Shown: positions 46,550 to 56,653 of the stretch, piece by piece
How the letters are laid out: the number at the start of each line of letters is the position of its first letter
Numbering within the stretch: the stretch's first letter is position 1
Assembly: GCA_029204225.1 (NCBI GenBank)
Contig: CM055102.1
Coordinates: 27,754,922 to 27,818,921 of the forward strand
DNA length: 64,000 bases
Origin: Diphasiastrum complanatum
Lineage: Eukaryota; Streptophyta; Lycopodiopsida; Lycopodiales; Lycopodiaceae
Direction of reading: 5' to 3'
The notes under the pieces: model-generated
Told to the model about the DNA's origin: nothing
What the model saw: only the letters and a program-made list of their open reading frames with translations
Databases searched by the model: none
Program-made: the position numbers and the translations under genes

Positions 46550-48420
46550 AGTGCACCTCGCCACTCCTGCCACATCTGTAAATCGACCGTCAGTATCAGT
46601 AATCAACACTCGTACACTTCCTGCATTTCGCACTCTCGATAATGCAACATACAGCTAACCATGACTGAATACGGGACGTGGCAAGTACAATCCAATAGTC
46701 TCCATAGTCTGCCCTTGCGCCTTGTTTATTGTCATGGCAAAAGCTGTTCTAATAGGAAATTGTACTCGTTGTAATTCAAACGGCAAGTCTGAAGCGCTCG
46801 GCACTAAAGGAATTTGTGGAATGAGGACTCTACTCCCAATATTCCTGCCAATAACTATCTCTGCGTCTAAGACTTGTCTACCCAATCTACGAATGATGTG
46901 TCTTGTACCATTGCACAATCCTTTGTGCGATGCGATAGACCGCAACAACATCACTATCATGCCAACCTTCAACACCAATCTATGTGGAGGACATCCACTC
47001 GGTTGCAAGCTGTTCAAAAACTCTACTGGGTACACATCAGAGTCATCACGCTCAACCACGCTATCAGCACTATAAAATGTGCAAGCATCACCAGCAAGTT
47101 GCTCAACAACTTTCGAATTGATCTCATCCACGTTTTCGTTCAACGAAGTCAATATTGCACGGCTTCTTAAAAAATCAACATCCATGTAACGTCGTGCAAT
47201 ATCGAGAAAAGTGAACGAAATCAATTCACACAAATCTCGTGTCCTTAGACACATACACTCTGGCAAAGAAATCAAATCCAAACCACGCAGCACAAATGTG
47301 GGCTCACGACCATCTCCAATACTCAACAAATACTCTACGAACCTTGACTGCTCGTTCCTATCGGCTCTCTCCAACCCATAACACGCATGTTCATTGACAA
47401 TTTGTGCACTTCCATATATTTCCACAAACGCGAACACTTCAGTGAAGCGCTCACAATCTATGCACAACTGCCCCGTTGTACCACCGGGAGCACCTGACGG
47501 AAATCACCACCAAAAACGATCGGAATCCCTCCAAATGGAGTATCAATACTCAATATGTCCCGTAGAGACCGATCCACACACTCAATGGCATACTTATGTA
47601 CCATGGGAGCCTCATCCCAAATAATAAGTCGACATGCCATCAAAAGCTTACCGAACAGAGACTGTTTCAAAATGTTGCAGGTCGAGCTTTCATTCAATTC
47701 CGTCGGGGGAATCCTAAATCTAGAGTGCGCGGTCCTACCACTTTTCATTAACAATGCAGCGATCCCCGATGATGCAACTGCCAGTGCTATCCAACCTTGT
47801 GCACGCACGTATGATAGCATGACACTATAGAGAAACGTCTTACACTTACCACTCGGACCATCTACAAAGAACACTCCACCCACTCTTCGTACCACATGCT
47901 CACGTACTACACGGTCAAAAATCACACATTGATCTACATTCAATCTCTCGATGTCAGCCTCTACCTCTAGAAGGGTCTCATCGAGAAATATTTGCTCGCT
48001 AAATAGTAAAGAAAACTCGACATCGCTATTGGGAAGTGTAAAGCCAAAATTTGTCAACGACTTTCCCGATTCCTGCATGTGCGTCTCCACGTCTAGAAGA
48101 GCCATGTCTACCAAAATCTGACTCACAGTAACGGTCTCGCACGTTACTGGCTGTCCTAACTCCTCCGCATAATCCTCTACTAAATGGGGCTCTATACTCG
48201 TCCAAAGATCTAATGGGTCAGAAAGGGCACATGTCAAAAGAAGTACAGCGAACATGAGCCGAAGTTGTGATGGATCCCCCATGACACTGCCTCCAGCAGG
48301 CAATTACTCCATTCCATCGCATTGTTGACGAGAAGTCTATGATTGGAAGCATCTTTGAACGACAAAAACAACTCACCGTCGACTGTGCGCAAGTCCTCAA
48401 AACTTTTTGCACAAAAAATT
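46550..48420 (-). pseudogene. Helitron PIF1-type helicase, C-terminal domain relic
   Basis: Starts mid-protein near 48420 (DLRTVDGELFLSFKDASNH, MEWSNCLLEA). The helicase core follows: VDGPSGKCKTFLY is a degraded Walker A (normally GPxGTGKT), then ALAVASSGIAALL, GRTAHSRFRIP, LIIWDEAPM (Walker B) and PIVFGGDFRQVLPVVQ, then a frame change near 47460. The second part has SIGDGREP, VDEINSKVVEQL, HRLVLKVGMIVMLLRSI, GLCNGTRHII and FAMTINKAQGQTMETIGLYL. A TAG near 46655 replaces the Gln codon before LYVALSRV, whose frame then continues to about 46550. The wording of the motifs is that of Helitron Rep-helicases rather than host PIF1. The Rep endonuclease part is absent, as are definable Helitron ends. 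Confidence 0.85.
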
Positions 48421-48679
48421 CTATCCAGAAAATTGATAACTGGTATTAGGCAATTATTTACTGGGATTTACCTAAAATCCTAACTGTGAAATACATTTCC
48501 CGATCACACTTACTACCTCTGATGTCCACTCTTCTTCCCTCCTTAGAATTTTCCGTTCCCTGAAAATCTATTTCAGCTAAGATACTGAGAAGACGTAACG
48601 ACTTTAGTAAATGTTTTAAAATTGATTACTGTAGGAAAAAATCTGAAACAATTTCATTTCTATTCTCTATCTGGGCTGA
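48421..48679. other. Junction between helicase relic and inverted LTR element leader
   Basis: Matches neither the helicase nor, clearly, the leader after 8917. The break point is not definable by eye. Confidence 0.4.
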
Positions 48680-49913
48680 ATTACCAATATATAAAAATCA
48701 AATACCAGTAAAAAACACTACTAGTCTGATCTTTTGAATATAATTCACCATGGGATTTAACTGGAAATAAAATCAGTTTCTTTTTTTAACGTAATTTTTC
48801 AATAAAATTGGACTATTCTCCCTTTTCAATTGGCTTAAGAATTACTTTGTTAAATTTATCTGTAATTAATGAGAAATAAGATTTGGATTCAGGTACTTTC
48901 TACACCATATTCGCCCCCAATAATGTTGTTGAATAAAGAATTACCTCCAAATACTCTGAATTTTCCACCATTAATTATCTAATAAGCATTTCAAAAACTT
49001 TGGTTTGTTCAATTTTAATGATAGAAAAATCATCAAAAACCACAATAACCAATTGATCGGTGTTCTACCGATTTGGAAAGGAGAAAAAACAAAACACAAT
49101 TTAACTCTATGCATCGGGAGTATCAATACTTTAGAGTTAAATGGCTAAAAATGCATAATACCAAGGAAGAAGCATTTCACAGAACATTCTAACCCAAAAT
49201 CATAGCAGAACAACCATGCAAACACCCGACCACAATCACCAACGAGTTTTCATCTCAGCAACCAGACAGAGGAAAAGACAATCTGGGACAGCGACTGTTT
49301 ACCCTCTTAACACCTTTTTTTTTTTTCCAAGCTTCACAAGGGAAGGAAGACTTATCCTAAGTTTACAGAAACTACTCAAAAATTCGTAGAGATTAACAGT
49401 TTCATCCTATGTTCTTAACATGCAGATTTGCAGGAGGATTTTGGTAGAGAAACCCCCTAATCCTCTGCATGTATTACTGGAATTATGTGGTTATAAACCA
49501 AATAAATTGACTTATCCTCAACTTATCTATGAACTAGTCATGATTCAGAACATCTAGGACTGTTACACAATTGCAATTTTAACTGAGCAAAAACAACAAC
49601 GAATGTAAACTGGATCAGCATAGCAGATCATTCTACAACATTTGAAAGCTTTTTCAAAGAAGTAGAAGAACACAAATGAATTCACATAAATTCCAACATC
49701 TTTGTCAAAATAGAACATGTACAAGATCACTCTACCAACAATTTCGAAAAGTATGCCTCATACATGAACTACGAAATCCCTATTCGAACTTCTCTTGAAA
49801 AAATCAACACTCAATTCTGGGATGCCAATCCAAGTGCTTCCAACTTTCAAAATCGATGTAGAGCTTGTCTCTATCCCATCCAAGACCGCATCTTAGTCGT
49901 GCTCTGATACCAA
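48680..49913 (-). mobile_element. PBS and leader of family 1 element, inverted copy
   Basis: Reverse complement of about 8917-10050. The PBS complement GCTCTGATACCAA lies at 49901-49913. No coding frame. The 3' part of the element is not visible. Confidence 0.75.
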
Positions 49914-50391
49914 TGTAATAACCCTCAAGGATTGCCCCTAAGATGAGGATAGGAGAACACAATAGAAGAGACTATGGAGCCAAACCGCCCAACCAATCCT
50001 AGATCAAACTTGGATCTAGCCCCCAAGCCATGTCATGTGAAGCAAAAGGAGAAGATAGAAACTGATGACCTAAATCCAATATGTCGACGGGAGAATCCCC
50101 ACCTCATTATATAGAGAGTAGAGCCCTGTACATGAAACCATGCAATCTCCATGTAGGTCAACTATAAATAGATCACATCTCTTCATGTAGTCCTCATGCC
50201 TATATCCGTCACACAGACATGCAATACTCCATATGTCTCAATTAGAGTGTCTGGGTCCTCTCAAGGTGATTAGTCACAAACAGGCCTTGCCATGGAATTA
50301 AATCACGGCGTGACCAATAATCTTGAACACTGGAGGACCGGTCTACCATATTAGAACTATTACAGGTCCTTAACCGAATATGGCTATAACA
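49914..50391 (-). repeat. LTR, family 1, minus-strand copy
   Basis: 478 bp, on the minus strand TGTTATAGCCATATTCGG...TTATTACA. It interrupts the copia pol that lies to its right, immediately after the DDVLYVPT codons. Confidence 0.88.
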
Positions 50392-51485
50392 GAGTGTAGG
50401 AACATAGAGTACATCATCAAGATCTACTCTTTTAGAGGATCCAAGCATTAAGGGAATAGTTCCCACTCCATCTATTCTACATTCTTGATCACTTGCTGTT
50501 AGAATAGACTTTTTACAACCTACAAAAGGTACAAGAGTTGAGAAAAAATCCTTTTGGAATGTCATGTGGGAACTAGCCCCACTATCAATCCACCATGTGT
50601 CATTGGAGTAGCTCTTGGATGTTGGATGAATCCACTTCATCCTCATCTTCCTCAAGAGTGAGGTTGCCTTGTTTTCTCTCTCCTTGTGCACTCTTTTTCT
50701 TGTAACACTCGCCTGCAAAGTGCCCCTTCTTTCCACAAAAGAAGCACTTGACTTTGGCTTTGTTCTTCTTTTCACCTTTGGAGCTTGATGATTGATCATC
50801 ATTGTTGGTCTCCTTTTGTTGGATCTTCTTCTTTGACTTTGCCTTTCCTTTGCTTGAGAAGTTGGCCTTCTCATCACCATCATGCAACTTCAAGGATCCA
50901 ATCCTTTGCTTGACATGAAGGATCCTACTCTCCTTGGCCACAAGCACACTATGGAGCTTGTCAATGGAAGGTAGTGCATCTTGAATAGCAAAGCTTTGTA
51001 CAAGATTGGAGAACTCATCTCCAAGACCATTCAAAATGATTTGAACAAGTTCATCATCATGAATACCCTCACTAATGATGGAAAGGTCTTTGTTGAGAGA
51101 TTTTATTCTCAAGACCTACTCTTGAGCACTCTCATCACTCCCTCTAATGCTTTGAAGAATTTGTTTCTAATCATAAGCACTCTAGAGGCATTTTTGGATT
51201 CATAAATCTCTTTAAGGTAGTCCCATGTCTCCTTGGCCGAGGTACAAGATGCCACTTCCTTTAGAAGCTCATTACTAACATTCATTTTAGACAATGTAAT
51301 GCTAGTCTAGCTCTCCTTTTGTACCTCACCAGATCTTGCCCTCCTTGAGGTTCTTCTTCCTCTCCTATGACAAGATCATACATATCTTGGAGCACAAGTA
51401 GTGACTTCATTATTACTTTCCAAGTTAGATAATTATTAGAATTTAGCCTTTCACTAGCCTCAAGAAGATGGGCAATTGAACCCAT
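50392..51485 (-). pseudogene. Copia gag-protease, interrupted by the family 1 LTR
   Basis: The start MGSIAHLLEASERLNSNNY at 51485 matches the gag start of the copia elements at 39079 and 55538. Capsid blocks are WKVIMKSLLVLQDMYDLV, ETWDYLKEIYESKNASRVL, and ELVQIILNGLGDEFSNLVQS after frame changes near 51285 and 51115. The knuckle CFFCGKKGHFAGEC lies near 50737 and the protease DSGASSHMTF near 50575. Pol continues GVGTIPLMLGSSKRVDLDDV and is cut at 50391 by the LTR. Integrase and everything downstream are missing. At least three frame breaks. Confidence 0.88.
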
Positions 51486-52067
51486 TCTATCTAGTAACAA
51501 GTACAACAAATGTACTATTCAAAGGCTCTCCCTTCACTCTTTCTCAAAATTTAGCTACAATGCTACTCTCTTGAATCTCACAAGACTCAAGAGCAATATC
51601 TATAATGATCTTGAACTCAAAAAGACTTGGGAAAATGTATTCTACACAATCTATTCACTATAGAAGCTTGGATTTGACTCTTGGAAGTGCCAATGTCTTC
51701 CTATGGTGTTTAGAATGGTTTTAGTTTCACTCTTGAACTAAAACTCACTCTCAATGATTTGGAGGTTTAATAAGCTTCTAGCACCATTTACTCATCAAAT
51801 CTATAATGGAAACAATGGATTTTCATAAGCACATCACTAGTTTCACTCTTCACAACTTGTTTTGAAGCTCAAATATTGAAAAAACACAAAGTTTTGGTGA
51901 AAGTACAACTCCAGCAGCCTCTCACACATGTGAGAAGTACATCTAATCTGAACCTCAACATTACAAGTAAACCATTAGAAAAGGTCGCCCTCCTTCAAAA
52001 TGAATCTAGCACCAATGCTTTCACCAAAATGAAGATTTTTGGATCATCAACTAAGCTCTTTGACTTG

Positions 52068-52079
52068 GCTCTAATACCA
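52068..52079 (-). other. Primer binding site of the 50.4-52.5 kb copia
   Basis: GCTCTAATACCA on the plus strand is the complement of TGGTATTAGAGC, one mismatch from the usual PBS, abutting the LTR end. Confidence 0.75.
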
Positions 52080-52488
52080 TGTCAAATTTCAGAGTAAAGG
52101 ACTGAATTTGATCTACAAATGACAACAAAGAGTGATTGGTAGCTTGGGATCTTGATCTATATCAAGACTAGCTTCCAAATCTAGCTTCTACTTGACAATC
52201 TTTGTGATTCCAAGCAAGAACAATAAAAAAATGATGACCCACGGCTTCACACATGTGAAGTACAACTACTGTATGGCCTGATAACAGAGAAATAGTTTAC
52301 TAAACATTTACTTAGCATTCATCCACAAAGAAAGTGCTTAAGAGAGTGTAAACATCAAGATTGCTTCTTCAAATTGATGTTTTCATTATTAGCTCAATAA
52401 TGGATCCATCATGGATCAAGTACGTAATCATCATAATCTCTCTACATCCAGCACGTGTGGGATAGCTCATTGTACTTAAAATTTAACA
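52080..52488 (-). repeat. 5' LTR of the 50.4-52.5 kb copia
   Basis: On the minus strand TGTTAAATTTTAAG...GAAATTTGACA, 409 bp, TG...CA. The inner end is fixed by the PBS. The outer end is inferred from TGTTAAA and the lack of a partner copy makes it less certain. Confidence 0.6.
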
Positions 52489-52689
52489 ATCTATCTACTC
52501 AATACTATCTATATCTATTTGTCTATTAACCTAAATTATAGATAAGATCTTTCAAGTTTGCCACATCATCCATTGGTGGTTTGTGTTGACCTTCTAGATT
52601 CCTACAATCTAGGACCTAACTCCTATAATTTAGGAGATGTCATATTAGACTCAAATGAAAGCTAATCAAAATGGATTTGAATATTACAA

Positions 52690-53131
52690 GTGTCATTTCA
52701 CATGTGTGGATCCACATAGATGTCAAAAATACATCAAAAACCATGTGAAAATTGCTAAGCTCTAACAAGTTATACTTCTGATCTTCATGGAAGATCACAT
52801 CTCTATTTACAACATTCTTGTTAGTAGATGGAACATAAACTTTATATGCTTTCTTAAAAATGCATATTGAACAATCTCAGTGTCACCAATAGCATCACCA
52901 ACACATGCAAAGTCATCATTAAGCGTTCTAACTCTCATTACATAAGAGTTAGCACTTCCACCTTCCTTTTGATAGCTTTGAAGAATTTTCCTTCTTAGGG
53001 TGAGCACCCTAGATGTGGGCTTTGACTCATAAATCCTTTGAAGAGTCCTCCATGCCTAATAAGATTATGTGCAAGCTCTTACTTCCTTGAAAAGCTCATT
53101 TGTGACATTCATCTTAATGATGCGTAACAAC
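52690..53131 (-). pseudogene. Copia deletion chimera: gag joined to the post-integrase region
   Basis: The right part (53110 to about 52870) is gag: KMNVTNELFKEVRACT, then YQKEGGSANSYVMRVRTLND ending GDTEIVQ. It then jumps, by shifting frame, to KAYKVYVPSTNKNVVNRDVI near 52840, which is the GYKVYLPSLNKFVVSRDVIF segment after integrase at about 57590 in the young copia. About 1.5 kb of gag/pol is therefore deleted. Its 5' side is interrupted at 53132 by a gypsy LTR. Confidence 0.75.
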
Positions 53132-53897
53132 TGTTGAGGGTATTTCTTGTAAATAAATAAAATTAGCTGAAAATTAAAAATAAGTTGCAAGGGCCGTGGC
53201 ATCCTACGCGCGTAAGCCAATAGCCCAATGAGCACTTGTAAAATATTGTATTTTAAATAAACTAGACTTGGGTGGTGTAAATAAAGTAATGTAAAAGGGC
53301 CCAAAGTCTAAGTTAAATAAGTTTTGTTAAGTTCTAATTAGAAGTCAAAGTGAAGATGGTGGTAGGTGGGGTGTGCTTCTTTGTGCACCCTAGATTGTAA
53401 TGTGTTTCTTTTGAAGGGATAGGATTTCAATCCTCCCTTCCTTGAAGTAGCCAATACAAACAAAGGGGCAAGGGCCTATTCAAGAATAAAAAGGCACTTC
53501 TTGTACATCATTTTCCATGCTAATTGAGAGGAGGAGACTATACCATTTTGAGTACTCAAGCATCCTCATGTGCTAATGCTTTCAATTGTTATGCTCTTTG
53601 CTTATGCTTTCTAGTTGTTTCCCATTTTTGCAATGTTCTCTGATTTATGTTCCTCAATGGCTTTTCCTAGTAGAATGTAGCCTTGAGCACATGAGCTAAC
53701 CTCCTTCACTTCTCTTCTCTCCCTCTCTCTTACAATTGGATTGTGTGGTTGTTAGAGTTAGGTGGTCGGGTGGAAGTAGTGTTAATTTTAGAAAAGTAAC
53801 TAAAGTAGCCAACTAAGTATAGTTAGAGTCCTATCCTAGTGGAACTAATCCTTTTGATAGGAAGAGGGCTTCTCATACTACGGATTATGACCCTACA
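53132..53897 (+). repeat. Gypsy 5' LTR (family 3)
   Basis: TGTTGAGGGTATTTC...GACCCTACA, 766 bp, followed by a TGGCACCGTTGCTGGGGA-type PBS. A related partial LTR lies inverted at about 60840-61320. Confidence 0.8.
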
Positions 53898-53917
53898 AGT
53901 GGCACCGTTGCTGGGGA
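53898..53917 (+). other. Gypsy primer binding site
   Basis: AGTGGCACCGTTGCTGGGGA resembles the TGGCGCCGTTGCCGGGGA site used by plant Athila/Tat-type gypsy elements. Confidence 0.75.
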
Positions 53918-54044
53918 TAGCTACTACTAACTAGTTTAGTTGATGTTTTAGTTGTTTTAGTCTATTTTTGTGAGTTTTAGGTGGTTTGGAGGGTAGTTTA
54001 GAATTGATTTGCTTGTTCTTGTGTGTTGATTTGTTTGAAGCTAG

Positions 54045-54726
54045 TGTTAAAAATTCACAATTCTAGCTTGACTAGTTTTGGTCATATGACTTGTAAATAG
54101 TTAGATGGTCATGATGTGGCTTGTCACACGTGCCAAATAGCATAGGATTCCATTCATAAGGATGTTCTCAAGTAGACCTAAGTATTAGAACCTTTGGAAT
54201 GAGTCCAAATTATGCTTAGATACAAGGGAGAAAAAATAGGAGCTATTTTTGGTAATTTTTGCATTGTTGAGGGATCTCCAAGATTCCAACCCTAACTTGG
54301 TAGGGATGAAAGATCCACCAAAATTAGCATTAGGGATAGGTTTAGGGCTACTCATACCTTCCCAAACCCGTGATGGATCATGTATATATAGGTGATGATA
54401 TCTCACCAAAATCAATCAAGCAATTTCATGTTTTTTCTCTCATAATAGTGCAATTGCTCTCTATGTTTATAATTGTTTGAGTACTTGTGATTACTAATGA
54501 TTATAGGATTGAATGTAGGTCTGGTGTACAGTACTCAGACTGTGGGAGGCCGTACTTTCACACGTGTGAAGCCTTCTTCAAGGATTTGGGCCATTTAGTG
54601 AGGTTCAAGCATAGATTTTTGATGGATTTTGATGGTTCAACTTGCGCTAATCTTATGAAATCATAACCTATTGTTTCCCTCATCATTTCAAGTGTTTTAG
54701 GATCCTTATTTGCTGTAATTTTTACA
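54045..54726 (+). repeat. 5' LTR of young copia
   Basis: TGTTAAAAATTCAC...GTAATTTTTACA. It contains TATATATAGGTGATG (about 54381) as a likely promoter TATA and the palindrome TTCACACGTGTGAA at 54557. Confidence 0.97.
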
Positions 54727-54738
54727 TGGTATCAGAGC
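54727..54738 (+). other. Primer binding site TGGTATCAGAGC
   Basis: Perfect match to the plant initiator-Met-type copia PBS. Confidence 0.95.
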
Positions 54739-55537
54739 CTAAAGGCTGAAATGAGCTAAATCCTTGGTTTTCATTCAATTTGATCACAATTTTTTATCTA
54801 AATCTTGTGTAGATTGGATCTTAGCATGTAGTATTGATTCTAGAACTCAAAGCGAGTCAAATACATTGGAGATTGGTGTTGTGTGACTTCATTTGCAGGT
54901 GTTTAGGTGTCTAAAACCAGAGGCAAAGTTGAATTCAATTCACATTACCAAGATAGCAAGTTTTGCTTGCTCCAAGCATTGATTTCTAAGCGAGTTTTGG
55001 AGGTGATTTCATAGAGGAGGCTTCCTAGCATTCAAGGAGAGGGAAGATCAGAGTTTTGGGGACTCTTCAAGGCTGTTCTAAGGTGTAGTAGACACCTCCT
55101 AAAGTGATTTAGGTTCAGTCCAACCATTGCTTGACTTATGCACCAAATTAGATCAATTTTTCATCAATTTTGATCATTTTTTGCTTGTGATTGGATAGTA
55201 GATTGTGTTGCATCCTCATTAAGTTCTATTTAGATCTTTTACAAGTGATTTTGGAAGTATATTAGGTTGCTGAAATTCACTCTTGATCAGATCATTTGGA
55301 AGCTTTAATTTTCTTTATAGAAAGAGGTGCAATTCTACTAGTATTGTCTACTTCAATCAAGCAAGTGCATTGTTTGTAGTATTCTATGATTTGATTTTGT
55401 TAGAGATCATTCTTAGATCTTTATAGGAAGTCTATTACTGATCTTTTCAGGTCCCTAAGAAGTGGGATAAGGTAGACCTTCAATCAAATCAATAGAAGTA
55501 ACCTTCATTTGTGTCAAGTCCTTGATTAGGAGACTAG
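54739..55537 (+). other. Untranslated leader of young copia
   Basis: About 800 bp between PBS and gag ATG with no long frame, as expected for the genomic RNA leader and packaging region. Confidence 0.7.
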
Positions 55538-56653
55538 ATGGCATCTATAAATGCATATCTTTTGGATACTAATGAAAGGCTCAACAAAACTAACTATTCC
55601 GTATGGAAAGTTAGAATGAAATCTATCATGATTATGCAAGATCTGATGGAAATTGTAAATGTTAATGAGGGTGAACCTATTCATCCTCAAGAAAAAGCCA
55701 AATACATCAAGAGGTGCAATGTTGCACTACATTGCATAAAAATGAATGTTGCAAATGAACTCTTAAGAGAGGTAGGAGATTGCACTTCAGCTCAAGATGC
55801 TTGGGAGACTTTGCAAAAGGTCTATGAATCCAAGAACCAAACTAGAATGTTAGCTTTGAAGAATCAAATCTATAGAAGCTATCAAAAGAAAGGAGAGAGT
55901 GCACATACTTTTGTCCTAAGAGTAAAGGAATTGAACAAAGAGCTAGCCTTTATAGGTGACCCTATCAAGGATGAAGAGCTTCTTCAACTCATATTGAATG
56001 GACTAAGCTTTGAATTTGACAATTTGGTTCAGGGATATGCAATTATGGGTAAGCTACCCATACTTGAAGAACTCCAAGGCACACTCATGGCCGAGGAATC
56101 AAGAAGGAGCCAAATGAAAGAGAGGATGGATAGGCTTTCCATCCAAGGTGGAGATGACCAAGCTCTCTTCACCAAAGGCAAAGGCAAGTCCAAAGGCAAA
56201 GGATCAACATTCAAGAAGTCTACAAAGCTTGAGGATCAAGAAGGACCCTCAAAGGCATCTCCATCAACCACCAAAGTCAAGAAGGACAAATCAAAGGTGA
56301 AGTGCTACTATTGTAGCAAGATGGGGCATTATGCCTCGGAATGCTTTAAGAGGAAGCAAGATCAAAGCCAAGCCAACATGAGCAAAGAGGAGGAGGAGGA
56401 GAGTTCACATGAGGACTCTCTCATGATGTCCATATTTTCTTCAACAAGCTTCAAAGGAGAAGATCCTTGGTGGATTGACTCGGGTGCTAGTTCACACATG
56501 ACTAGTAAAGAGGAGTTTTTCTCTTATCTCTTATCTTATGATGGACCTATAAATTCTATCTATACAGCAAATGATGAAGCTTGTAAGATTGAAGGAGTTG
56601 GTAGCATTCCCCTTTGCTTAGGATCTTCCAAAAAGATCAACATAGAATGTTGA
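55538..56653 (+). CDS. Copia gag-protease (intact gag)
   Basis: 371 codons starting MASINAYLLDTNERLNKTNY. Capsid (UBN2-like) blocks are WKVRMKSIMIMQDLMEIVNV, DAWETLQKVYESKNQTRMLA and LLQLILNGLSFEFDNLVQGY (about residues 20-190). A basic Lys/Ser linker follows, then the CCHC knuckle CYYCSKMGHYASEC at about residues 256-269 and the aspartic protease site WWIDSGASSHM at about 310-320. The frame should continue into pol but ends at TGA 56651-56653, soon after a deletion of about 71 bases near 56648 (compare 4134-4205 in the older copy). Gag itself is therefore complete and might still form particles. The product acts in the cytoplasm. Confidence 0.93.
   Translation: MASINAYLLDTNERLNKTNYSVWKVRMKSIMIMQDLMEIVNVNEGEPIHPQEKAKYIKRCNVALHCIKMNVANELLREVGDCTSAQDAWETLQKVYESKNQTRMLALKNQIYRSYQKKGESAHTFVLRVKELNKELAFIGDPIKDEELLQLILNGLSFEFDNLVQGYAIMGKLPILEELQGTLMAEESRRSQMKERMDRLSIQGGDDQALFTKGKGKSKGKGSTFKKSTKLEDQEGPSKASPSTTKVKKDKSKVKCYYCSKMGHYASECFKRKQDQSQANMSKEEEEESSHEDSLMMSIFSSTSFKGEDPWWIDSGASSHMTSKEEFFSYLLSYDGPINSIYTANDEACKIEGVGSIPLCLGSSKKINIEC

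Noticed and set aside
46722..47830. Plus-strand ORFs of 76-117 codons
   Set aside because: Antisense shadows of the Helitron helicase relic.
46550..48420. Host PIF1 helicase gene
   Set aside because: No introns, N-terminally truncated, with stop and frameshift, and motif wording (ASSGIAALL, GRTAHSRF, GDFRQVLPVV, FAMTINKAQGQT) of Helitron helicases in a transposon-dense region.
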